From the NCBI RefSeq assembly GCF_000756715.1, contig NZ_CCSE01000001.1:1704001-1768000 (forward strand): a DNA stretch of 64,000 nucleotides. The letters are read 5' to 3'. The notes under the pieces were generated by a model, which had not been told where the DNA came from, made no database searches, and was given only the letters and a program-made list of their open reading frames with translations. Both the position numbers and the translations under genes were made by a program. Positions 21,144-28,200 of the stretch are shown piece by piece (position 1 is the stretch's first letter; every line of letters begins with the position of its first letter). This DNA comes from Jeotgalicoccus saudimassiliensis. GTDB lineage: Bacteria; Bacillota; Bacilli; Staphylococcales; Salinicoccaceae.

Positions 21144-21707
21144 TTATCTGATTGTTTTAAGTCCGTTAGCCCAGTTGACTGTAGTAGTGATTACAGATTC
21201 GATTGTCGGGTTGTGTAATTCAGCTGGTGCAAATTTAGTCATTTCTTCAAAGTCAGTGAACAGGCTGAAAGCACCGAATGGGCCTACAGTTGCCATGTTG
21301 AAGTTTGAAAGAATCTGACGCAGTGAAAGTGTTGCAGCAACACCAAGTGTAGAACCGTAACCTACGATACCTGCTGATTTGTTACCGAACTCAGGTCCGA
21401 TGTAGTCAAGAAGGTTTTTAAGAGCCGGTGAAACGGCTTTGTTGTATTCTGGAGTAACGAAGATATAACCGTCAAGTGAATCAATTTTAGCTGACCAGTT
21501 ATTAATTACATCAGAACCGTACTGTCTGTTAGCCATTAATGGCGGTAAAGCTTCTTTAAATACTGGTGCATCGTAATCTTTGATGTCTACGATTTCGAAT
21601 TCAGCACCTGTATCCATTTTTTCAGCAAAGTCTTTAAGCCACTCTGCAACCTGTAAGTTAACACGTGATTCACGTGTACTTCCTGTAACAATACCAATTT
21701 TAGTCAT
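21144..21707 (-). CDS. NAD(P)H-dependent flavin/quinone reductase
   Basis: 187 aa. MTKIGIVTGSTRESRVNLQVAEWL and FVTPEYNKAVSPALKNLLDYI mark the NADPH-dependent FMN reductase/azoreductase fold; the YGSTLGVAATLSLRQIL stretch resembles proteins annotated as NAD(P)H-dependent reductases. It is convergent with the other reductase and only distantly similar to it (GxTP and N-terminal phosphate-binding motifs). A GTTACA-TTT-TGTAAC palindrome at 21743-21757 sits in its upstream region and may be an operator. Confidence 0.88.
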   Translation of the reverse strand: MTKIGIVTGSTRESRVNLQVAEWLKDFAEKMDTGAEFEIVDIKDYDAPVFKEALPPLMANRQYGSDVINNWSAKIDSLDGYIFVTPEYNKAVSPALKNLLDYIGPEFGNKSAGIVGYGSTLGVAATLSLRQILSNFNMATVGPFGAFSLFTDFEEMTKFAPAELHNPTIESVITTTVNWANGLKTIR

Positions 21708-21742
21708 TGTATAATTCCTCCGGAGTATATGAAAAGTATTAA

Positions 21743-21757
21743 GTTACATTTTGTAAC
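21743..21757. promoter_or_regulatory. Candidate operator palindrome upstream of the flavin reductase
   Basis: Perfect 6-3-6 inverted repeat GTTACA-TTT-TGTAAC, 36 bp upstream of the reductase start in the divergent gap. The bound protein, possibly a redox-sensing MarR/HxlR-type repressor, is not identified. Confidence 0.4.
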
Positions 21758-21820
21758 CAATTTTTAATATACAGTAATTAGAAATGGAAATAAAGGTTTC
21801 GGCTCATTTTTATTCAGAAA

Positions 21821-21849
21821 TTGTCATGATTACGTTTACATGGTAAATT
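21821..21849 (+). promoter_or_regulatory. Candidate promoter of the LytTR-ABC operon
   Basis: TTGTCA (21821-21826), 17-bp spacer, TAAATT (21844-21849). A TTTAC-ATG-GTAAA inverted repeat (21835-21847) overlaps the spacer and -10. Confidence 0.45.
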
Positions 21850-21881
21850 TAAAATGATTTTAAACAATGGGAGCAGTGACT

Positions 21882-22787
21882 ATGGAGATACCGGTTCAAA
21901 AATTAACAGACAGCCAGACTGATGGAAATATTATAATGACAGCAGGTGAGACTCTCGCTGTCCAAATTCCGTATGAACGACTCGGGTTATTTGAGAAAAC
22001 ATTGCAAAATGAAGGCACCCACGTATTTTCAGGCAGCCTGTTATATTATAAGCGTATGAATTTAAAAGTTCATATCGAGTATTTAAGAAAATGGTACAAC
22101 AGTCAGCTGAAAACAGAGGACCTTATCCGCCAGTTTAATATTGCCGATGTTTCACTCAGAATGTCTAAACAGAGCCGCTCTGAAATTCAAAAACTGACAT
22201 ATATTCATGCACTGCTCAGCGGCAATAAGCACATCGTATTCATCGATCCGTTTATCAATACAGTGACGGATAATATTCATTTGTTTCATAAAATGAAAGA
22301 ACAGCTGATGCAGCAGGGTAAATCATTGTTCGTTGCGACGTCCAGACTGGAAGATGCGTTTATCGTCCAGCCGGATGTCATGAAACTGACTGAAAAAGGA
22401 CTGCAGATTGTAGAAACAGCAGACAACACTGAAGAAGACGGCTCTCAGAATGTGAGCAAAATAAAAGTCAGAGCACACGATAAAACGATATTCGTCACTA
22501 TCGGGGATATTGAATATCTCGAAAGTCAGGACGGTAAAGTGTATATTAATCTCGGCTCTGAGAAGTTTATCATGGAATCGACGCTGCAGGCTGCTGAAGA
22601 ACAGCTTGGAGGGCATGGATTTTACCGCTGTCACCGTTCTTACATCGTTAATCTTCATAAAGTAAAAGAAATTATTACATGGTCAAAGAATACTTATTCC
22701 GTTATTATCAGTAATCCTGAAAAATCAAAAATTCCGCTGTCACGTGCGAAGTTTAATGAAATACAGGAAAAACTGGTAAAACTATAA
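21882..22787 (+). CDS. LytTR-domain regulator fused to a degenerate ABC ATPase-like domain
   Basis: 301 aa from ATG 21882 (GGGAG at 21869-21873 rules out ATG 21867). Residues about 200-300 are a clear LytTR DNA-binding domain (IEYLESQDGKVYINLGSEKF, FYRCHRSYIVNLHKVKEI). Residues about 20-175 align by pattern with an ABC ATPase that lost its active site: GETLAVQI where Walker A would start, MSKQSRSEIQKLTYIHALLSGNKHIVFIDPF in place of the signature-to-Walker B block, and QQGKSLFVATSRLEDAFIV in place of the switch histidine. No P-loop remains. It heads an operon with two permeases and one true ABC ATPase and is probably its sensor/regulator. Confidence 0.82.
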   Translation: MEIPVQKLTDSQTDGNIIMTAGETLAVQIPYERLGLFEKTLQNEGTHVFSGSLLYYKRMNLKVHIEYLRKWYNSQLKTEDLIRQFNIADVSLRMSKQSRSEIQKLTYIHALLSGNKHIVFIDPFINTVTDNIHLFHKMKEQLMQQGKSLFVATSRLEDAFIVQPDVMKLTEKGLQIVETADNTEEDGSQNVSKIKVRAHDKTIFVTIGDIEYLESQDGKVYINLGSEKFIMESTLQAAEEQLGGHGFYRCHRSYIVNLHKVKEIITWSKNTYSVIISNPEKSKIPLSRAKFNEIQEKLVKL

Positions 22788-22803
22788 ACTAAAAGGTGAC
22801 TAT

Positions 22804-23505
22804 ATGAACACACATAAAATACGGGCGACAATATACAGAGATATAAGAGAGTTCTTTACGAATTATGCTGTTCTGACACTGCTGGTTATGCCCCCGGCTA
22901 TGGCGCTGTTATATGGAGGTACTGCACAAAAATCCGGAGCGGAAATGCCGGAAATTATGATATTTGTTGTGCTCGGAACGACGCTGTCTGCAGTCACAAC
23001 AAATATTCCGCTTATGCTGTATGCTGAAGAAAATGAACACGGTCTGTTAAAACTTGTCATGCATACCCGGAGTGATCTGGTAAACGGCATGCTCGGAAGA
23101 AGTATAGTGACGCTCTTGATTACAGCTGCTGTAACTACAGTATCTCTGGTAATAATGAATGGGACCGGCATATTCAGCCTGCCGCTCTTTGCCGGATTGA
23201 TACTCGCAGCGATTATATTTTTAAATCTGGGTTTGTGGACAGGGTTGTACGCGAAGCTGCAGTCGACATCGACAGTATATGGTGTAATAATCTTATTCTT
23301 CCTCGGTATGACTCCGATTGCAGAAACGTTAAATGTTAAAGAAGACAGTATCATAATAGTGATTGCCGAACTGACTCCAGTGTACCAGCTGATAGCGATA
23401 CATAATAACGCCGGAATAATGCCGTACGTTATTTTGCTGCTGTGGCTTGGTCTGACAATGTTTCTTGTCCGGATGGCGGTATCGAAACGTACCGAAACAC
23501 TCTAG
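22804..23505 (+). CDS. ABC-2 type permease, subunit 1
   Basis: 233 aa with about six hydrophobic segments (for example YAVLTLLVMPPAMALLYGG, MIFVVLGTTLSAVTTNIPLML, IVTLLITAAVTTVSLVIMNG, FAGLILAAIIFLNLGLWTGL). EENEHGLLKLVMHTRS resembles the coupling segment EENEKDTLRGLLQSPA in the second permease at 24524, so the two are paralogues likely forming a heterodimer. Exported substrate unknown. Confidence 0.82.
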   Translation: MNTHKIRATIYRDIREFFTNYAVLTLLVMPPAMALLYGGTAQKSGAEMPEIMIFVVLGTTLSAVTTNIPLMLYAEENEHGLLKLVMHTRSDLVNGMLGRSIVTLLITAAVTTVSLVIMNGTGIFSLPLFAGLILAAIIFLNLGLWTGLYAKLQSTSTVYGVIILFFLGMTPIAETLNVKEDSIIIVIAELTPVYQLIAIHNNAGIMPYVILLLWLGLTMFLVRMAVSKRTETL

Positions 23506-23639
23506 TACAGTTCACCGGATTTAAGTACAGTTCAGAAAAACAAAGGTACATAAAAGATGAATTATATACAGCTCAATATCAGTTTCCCACAACTCGCCGT
23601 GATTATATCGCGGCGTTTTTCTTTACTGAATAAACTGTA
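23506..23639. promoter_or_regulatory. Phased LytTR-type recognition repeats
   Basis: TACAGTTCA at 23506-23514 and 23526-23534, TACA only at 23547, TACAGCTCA at 23567-23575, and an inverted TAAACTGTA at 23631-23639. Starts are 20, 21 and 20 bp apart, about two helical turns. The ACAGTTCAG form fits the published LytTR consensus of 9-bp direct repeats. The first copy overlaps the permease stop codon. Confidence 0.5.
23595..23620 (+). terminator. Intra-operon terminator-like hairpin
   Basis: CGCCGTGAT / ATCGCGGCG stem, 3-nt loop, five T residues. It separates the regulator-permease pair from the ATPase-permease pair and could attenuate or divide transcription. Confidence 0.65.
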
Positions 23640-23677
23640 GTTAAGACAGGCGAAACAAAAAACTGGAGGTTTTAACT

Positions 23678-24523
23678 ATGAGTATTATTCAGGTAAACCG
23701 GCTTGAGAAATCATTCGGCAGTGAACATGCACTTTCCGGTATTACATTTAATGTGGAACGCGGTCAGATTTTCGGGCTGCTTGGACCGAGCGGATCGGGG
23801 AAAACGACAACGATTAAAATAATGACAGGCGAATTTAAGCCGTCAGGCGGTGACGTTGATGTGAACAGTTTCAACTATAAACAGTTCGGCAAAGATGAGT
23901 ACATCAGCAGTCTTGGAATTTTATCGGATAAAAGCTCTTTATATGAAAGGCTCACCGTCAAAGATAATCTCGAGCTTTTTAGAAAACTGTACGGTGCACC
24001 GAAAGGCACTGTTGAAAAAGTTCTGAATGATGTCGGACTTGGAGACGAAATCAATAAGACGGTATCAAAATTATCGAAAGGCATGAAGCAGCGTATTCTG
24101 TTATGTAAAGCAGTGATTCACAGACCGGCGATGCTATTCCTGGATGAACCGACTTCGGCGCTGGATCCCGGGACTGCTGAAAGAATTCACGACATGCTGG
24201 AGGAACTGAGAGATTCGGGAACGACAATTTTACTGACGACACATAATATGGATGAGGCGACACGACTTTGCGATAACGTCGCTTTTCTGTATCAGGGTGT
24301 CATTCAGGACTCTGGTGCGCCGGCTGATTTGAGACATAAATATAAACACGATGAAGTACACGTCACATATACGGACGGTACAGTTAAAACGATAGCGAGA
24401 ACAACGGACAACAGACCGCTGCTCGATAATGTGCTTTTTGACGATAACGTAGCAGATGTCAGAACGGATTTTCCGACACTTGGAGAAGTGTTTAAAAAAG
24501 TTACCGGTAAGGAGCTGGTCTAA
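23678..24523 (+). CDS. ABC transporter ATP-binding protein
   Basis: 281 aa. Functional ABC ATPase: Walker A GPSGSGKTT near 34-42, signature LSKGMKQR near 130-137, Walker B AMLFLDEPTSALD near 151-163, and TTHNMDEA switch. A C-terminal extension of about 60 residues (VHVTYTDGTVKTIARTTDN...) is typical of drug or bacteriocin export ATPases. GGAGG precedes the start. It powers the ABC-2 permeases at 22804 and 24524. The signature LSKG parallels the MSKQ remnant in the LytTR fusion, which supports common ancestry. Confidence 0.92.
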   Translation: MSIIQVNRLEKSFGSEHALSGITFNVERGQIFGLLGPSGSGKTTTIKIMTGEFKPSGGDVDVNSFNYKQFGKDEYISSLGILSDKSSLYERLTVKDNLELFRKLYGAPKGTVEKVLNDVGLGDEINKTVSKLSKGMKQRILLCKAVIHRPAMLFLDEPTSALDPGTAERIHDMLEELRDSGTTILLTTHNMDEATRLCDNVAFLYQGVIQDSGAPADLRHKYKHDEVHVTYTDGTVKTIARTTDNRPLLDNVLFDDNVADVRTDFPTLGEVFKKVTGKELV

Positions 24524-25228
24524 ATGAATATGACGAGAGTAATGGCGATATTTGAAAAGGATTTAAAAGAATTTATGAAAAATATGATGCTGTTTACATC
24601 GGTGCTGCTGCCGGTATTGATGGCCGTCTTTTTTTCGAGAGTGGGGGAAGGTGCAAAAGGAGTTGTGCCGCCTGAAATACTTGGAATTATTGCAGGTGTC
24701 GTATTCTCAGCAGTGCTGTTCAGTGCGGTGATGACGATGATTGCAGAAGAAAATGAAAAAGACACGCTGAGAGGACTGCTGCAGTCACCGGCGACGATAC
24801 TGGACATTATATTTGGCAAGAGCATGGTGGTGACGCTGATGACTGTACTGTCACTTGTTGCATCGATTATCATCATCAGCCCGGACAACTACTGGACAGC
24901 CGGAAACATACTGAGTCTGGTTCTGACAGGACTGTTCTTTTTAAACATGGGTGTCGGCTTTGGACTTGTCGTGAAATCAGTTGCGACAACGTCAGTCTAT
25001 GTTCTGCCGGTTATGTTCATCTTCGGATTTACACCGTATATAGAAATGCTGATTACAGATCCGGACAGCATAGCGATTAAAATTGCAGAATACTTCCCAA
25101 TTTATCAGCATATGTTTGTACTGGAAGGCAGCGGAGGCGTGACGGAGTTCATTATACTGGGCGCATGGGCAGCAGCGAGCTTCCTGCTTGTACTGTGGGC
25201 ATTTAATAAACGTAAAAATGATGAGTAA
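24524..25228 (+). CDS. ABC-2 type permease, subunit 2
   Basis: 234 aa with about six membrane segments (MMLFTSVLLPVLMAVFF, ILGIIAGVVFSAVLFSAVM, VTLMTVLSLVASIIII, ILSLVLTGLFFLNMGVGFGLV, FIILGAWAAASFLLVLWAF). It starts one base after the ATPase stop. PVMFIFGFTPYIEML parallels IILFFLGMTPIAETL in the first permease. Together with subunit 1 and the ATPase it should form an exporter of unknown substrate. Confidence 0.85.
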   Translation: MNMTRVMAIFEKDLKEFMKNMMLFTSVLLPVLMAVFFSRVGEGAKGVVPPEILGIIAGVVFSAVLFSAVMTMIAEENEKDTLRGLLQSPATILDIIFGKSMVVTLMTVLSLVASIIIISPDNYWTAGNILSLVLTGLFFLNMGVGFGLVVKSVATTSVYVLPVMFIFGFTPYIEMLITDPDSIAIKIAEYFPIYQHMFVLEGSGGVTEFIILGAWAAASFLLVLWAFNKRKNDE

Positions 25229-25240
25229 GATTATATCAGG

Positions 25241-25269
25241 CACCGGATTCCTTTGGATCCGGTGTTTTT
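25241..25269 (+). terminator. Terminator of the ABC exporter operon
   Basis: CACCGGAT / ATCCGGTG stem with an 8-nt loop and five T residues. Confidence 0.82.
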
Positions 25270-25429
25270 CTGTTTGTGGGTGTCGTGGTTTATGTAACGG
25301 CAACGCCAAATCGCAATCCGAACAACTTCTCCGCACCAATCTTTAAAAATATCAGCGTTATTCATCTTTGTTATATGCTAAAATAACACATATATATTTC
25401 GAAAAAAATCTGGCAAAGGACTATGAGCT

Positions 25430-26275
25430 ATGCATTATGAAATCGCACCAGCAAAAATTAATTTAACATTGGATACGCTGTATAAACGCGATGATGGTTA
25501 TCACGAGGTCAGCATGGTTATGACGACTGTCGATTTGAACGATAATTTATCGTTCGAGAAGCGCAATGACAGAAAGATCATCATTGAGTCCGATCATCAG
25601 TTTGTGCCGACGGACCGCCGCAACCTGGCTTACCAGGCTGCGCAGTTAATGATGCGCCGTTACAAGATAAAAACCGGCGTAACGATTAACATCGACAAGC
25701 ATATTCCGATTGCTGCGGGTCTCGCCGGAGGTTCTGCCGATGCTGCCGCGACGTTCAGGGGGATGAACGCGCTGTACAATCTCGGACTGGAACTCGATGA
25801 GCTGGCGGAACTGTCAGCAGAACTCGGTTCTGATATACCATTTTGTGTTTACGGCGGAACAGCACTCGCGACAGGGCGCGGGGAGATTATTGAACGACTG
25901 CCGAGACCGCCGCACGCGTGGGTCGTACTCGCGAAGCCGTCTATCAGCGTATCGACGAAAACGATTTACGGCGCACTGAAGCCCGGAAAAAACGAACCGG
26001 CATCCGGCGTTATGAAGGATGCTATCGCAGATGGAGATTATGACAAGATTATCAGCACTTTAAAAAATGATCTGGAAGAGGTTACTGTAAGGAAGTATCC
26101 GCAGGTCAGAAAACTGCTCGGAAACATGAATGATTCGGGCTCTGACGGCGCTCTGATGAGCGGAAGCGGGCCGACGGTATTCGGCATTGTCAGGAAAGAA
26201 CACCAGTCAGTTCATCTCTACAATGCAATGAAGGGATGCTGTGCTGAAGTTTATCGAATAAGATTGCTTGGATAA
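25430..26275 (+). CDS. ispE: 4-diphosphocytidyl-2-C-methyl-D-erythritol kinase
   Basis: 281 aa GHMP kinase of the MEP isoprenoid route. APAKINLTLDTLYKRDDGYHEV at the N-terminus, the ATP loop PIAAGLAGGSADAAATFRGMN near 90-110, and LMSGSGPTVFGI near the C-terminus. The pathway partners ispD and ispF are also in this window (61.5-62.7 kb). An extended -10 (TGCTAAAAT, 25376-25384) precedes it. Presence just before purR is the standard arrangement. Confidence 0.95.
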   Translation: MHYEIAPAKINLTLDTLYKRDDGYHEVSMVMTTVDLNDNLSFEKRNDRKIIIESDHQFVPTDRRNLAYQAAQLMMRRYKIKTGVTINIDKHIPIAAGLAGGSADAAATFRGMNALYNLGLELDELAELSAELGSDIPFCVYGGTALATGRGEIIERLPRPPHAWVVLAKPSISVSTKTIYGALKPGKNEPASGVMKDAIADGDYDKIISTLKNDLEEVTVRKYPQVRKLLGNMNDSGSDGALMSGSGPTVFGIVRKEHQSVHLYNAMKGCCAEVYRIRLLG

Positions 26276-26281
26276 GTATTA

Positions 26282-26294
26282 AAATCCGAACTTA
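26282..26294 (+). promoter_or_regulatory. Candidate PurBox upstream of purR
   Basis: AAATCCGAACTTA matches the PurBox AWWWCCGAACWWT at all but the last base. It lies about 20 bp upstream of a TATAAT (26313-26318), suggesting autoregulation. No second inverted box was found. Confidence 0.5.
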
Positions 26295-26337
26295 TATGGT
26301 AAAATTGTTACCTATAATACGGTTTAGGAGTTAGACT

Positions 26338-27168
26338 ATGAAATATAAACGCAGTGAAAGGCTCGTCTACATGACGCAGCATTTAATTACAAATCCAAAT
26401 AAATTGATACCATTAACGACATATGTAGATAAATTCAGCCAGGCGAAGTCTTCAATCAGTGAAGATATCCGCATTATTAAAGATGTTTTAAATGCGGAAG
26501 GACTCGGTATTCTGCAGACGACAGCGGGAGCAAACGGCGGGGCAATGTTCATTCCTAAAATCAGTGTGGAACGTGCCGAAGAAATTATTTCCGAATTCAA
26601 GACGGATCTTGAATCGAGCGAACGCCTTCTGCCGGGAGGCTACCTGTACATGTCCGACATTATGGGTAATCCCAACATGATGAACAACATCGGTGATTTA
26701 ATCGCCACGATGTATGGAGAACTGGAAATCGACGCGGTTGTGACGATTGCGACGAAGGGGATTTCTCTTGCAAATGCGGTCGCATGCAAGCTGAACGTGC
26801 CGGTTGCCGTTATCCGAAAAGATAACAAAGTCACTGAAGGTTCTACTGTATCGATAAACTACGTATCGGGCTCGACGCGTAAAATCGAAACGATGGTACT
26901 GTCAAAACGTACGCTTAAGGAAGGATCGCGTGTTCTTGTAGTGGATGACTTCCTGCGTGCAGGCGGTTCTATTACCGGTGTGACGAATCTGATGGAAGAG
27001 TTTAACGCGACAGTAGTCGGTGTCAGTGTGCTCGTTGAAGCGAAAGAGGTTGCGAACCGCAGATTTAACGATTACACGTCACTGCTTAAAGTATCCGAGA
27101 TTGATGAATTTAACGAATCATTTGTAGTTGAAGAAGGAAACTGTTTAGATTACATTACAGGCAAGTAG
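26338..27168 (+). CDS. purR: Purine operon repressor PurR
   Basis: 276 aa. N-terminal winged helix (KRSERLVYMTQHLITNPNKLIPLTTYVDKFSQAKSSISEDI) fused to a phosphoribosyltransferase-type domain with the PRPP motif VLVVDDFLRAGGSI near residues 200-213. In Gram-positives PurR represses purine synthesis and transport genes, and PRPP relieves it. A PurBox-like site overlaps its own promoter region. Followed by ridA and spoVG as in Bacillus. Confidence 0.96.
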   Translation: MKYKRSERLVYMTQHLITNPNKLIPLTTYVDKFSQAKSSISEDIRIIKDVLNAEGLGILQTTAGANGGAMFIPKISVERAEEIISEFKTDLESSERLLPGGYLYMSDIMGNPNMMNNIGDLIATMYGELEIDAVVTIATKGISLANAVACKLNVPVAVIRKDNKVTEGSTVSINYVSGSTRKIETMVLSKRTLKEGSRVLVVDDFLRAGGSITGVTNLMEEFNATVVGVSVLVEAKEVANRRFNDYTSLLKVSEIDEFNESFVVEEGNCLDYITGK

Positions 27169-27198
27169 ATTTTATTCAAATTACGGAGGATGATTAAG

Positions 27199-27573
27199 AT
27201 GCAGCCAATTAATTCTGACAAAGCACCAGCAGCAGTAGGTCCATACAGCCACGGCGTAAGAACAGGGGATTTATTTTATTCTTCAGGCCAGGTGCCTTTA
27301 ACACTCGAAGGTAAAATCGTTTCAGAAGACGTTGCGGAACAGACAGCACAGGTTCTCGACAATATCGGCGGCGTACTGGATGTGGCCGGACTGGACTACA
27401 GCAATATTGTTAAAACAACAATCTTCATCGCTGATATGAATGACTTTGCAGTAATCAACGAAGTTTACGCGAAGTATTTTACGGGTAAACTACCTGCAAG
27501 ATCATGTGTAGAAGTTAGTCGTCTCCCATTAGATGCAAAAGTGGAGATCGAGGTAGTTGCATCTTTCGAGTAA
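27199..27573 (+). CDS. ridA: RidA family reactive enamine/imine deaminase (YabJ)
   Basis: 124 aa from ATG 27199; GGAGG (27185-27189) is too close to the ATG at 27190. SDKAPAAVGPYSHGVRTGDLFYSSGQ and the substrate-site arginine in KLPARSCVEVSRLPLDAKVEIEVVA are conserved. RidA hydrolyses 2-aminoacrylate-type intermediates from PLP enzymes. purR-ridA-spoVG order is conserved; in S. aureus yabJ-spoVG is a SigB-dependent unit, but I see no SigB promoter here. Confidence 0.95.
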   Translation: MQPINSDKAPAAVGPYSHGVRTGDLFYSSGQVPLTLEGKIVSEDVAEQTAQVLDNIGGVLDVAGLDYSNIVKTTIFIADMNDFAVINEVYAKYFTGKLPARSCVEVSRLPLDAKVEIEVVASFE

Positions 27574-27653
27574 CTGTTGATTTTAGTGGGGTTCTAAGCC
27601 AGATAGGTTTTACACAGCAGATCTAAAACACAAATCTATGGAGGAACAGACAC

Positions 27654-28094
27654 ATGAAAATAACAGACGTTAGACTTAGAAAAGTCAATAATCAGGATAC
27701 GAGAATGAAAGCTCTGGTTTCTGTAACATTTGATGAGTCATTTGTTATTCACGATTTACGTGTAATTGACGGTAACAATGGACTGTTTGTAGCAATGCCG
27801 AGTAAACGTACTCCGGACGGCGAGTTCAGGGACATTGCCCATCCGATTAATTCCGATATGCGTCAGCATGTGCAGGAAGAGGTTATGCGTGTGTATGAAG
27901 AAACTGCGGATGCAGAAGAGGCTGCTGAACAGGCGAGTGAGCCGACTGTGGAATCTGATCCGGCAGAGGATGAAGAAACTAAAGAAAACATTGATGAAGA
28001 GAATGCTCCGGACTCAAATACTGCTCAGGAAGAAAACGTAAAAAATGAAGACTCACCGGAAGTATCGGAAGATACTGCGGAAGAAAATAAATAA
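27654..28094 (+). CDS. spoVG: SpoVG with a long acidic C-terminal extension
   Basis: 146 aa; the family is usually about 85-100 aa. The core 1-83 is typical: [38 protein letters not shown], then [19 protein letters not shown]. Residues 84-146 are almost purely Glu/Asp/Ala/Asn ([21 protein letters not shown]...). SpoVG is a site-specific DNA/RNA-binding regulator of capsule, virulence and envelope genes in Staphylococcus. The tail probably stays disordered and may modulate nucleic-acid binding. Confidence 0.95.
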   Translation: MKITDVRLRKVNNQDTRMKALVSVTFDESFVIHDLRVIDGNNGLFVAMPSKRTPDGEFRDIAHPINSDMRQHVQEEVMRVYEETADAEEAAEQASEPTVESDPAEDEETKENIDEENAPDSNTAQEENVKNEDSPEVSEDTAEENK

Positions 28095-28101
28095 AGTACA
28101 G

Positions 28102-28136
28102 AACTCAGGCCGGGCCAGTATGGCCCGGCCTGAGTT
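28102..28136 (+). terminator. Very strong hairpin after spoVG
   Basis: Perfect 15-bp GC-rich stem AACTCAGGCCGGGCC with a 5-nt loop; followed by only a short T tract (TTTCGTCTT). Confidence 0.75.
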
Positions 28137-28141
28137 TCGTC

Positions 28142-28170
28142 TTGAAAGATAACATGGACTGAAATATAAT
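28142..28170 (+). promoter_or_regulatory. SigA promoter of glmU
   Basis: TTGAAA (28142-28147), 17-bp spacer, consensus TATAAT (28165-28170). Confidence 0.75.
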
Positions 28171-28200
28171 TAATATATCGTATTAAAGTGGGGGTTAATT

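Noticed and set aside
23442-23633. Small plus-strand ORF between permease and ATPase
   Set aside because: It starts inside the permease in another frame and spans the LytTR-like repeats and the hairpin; no ribosome site.
23506-23639. Insertion-sequence end or transposon remnant
   Set aside because: The repeats are short, phased and adjacent to a LytTR operon, with no transposase or target duplication.
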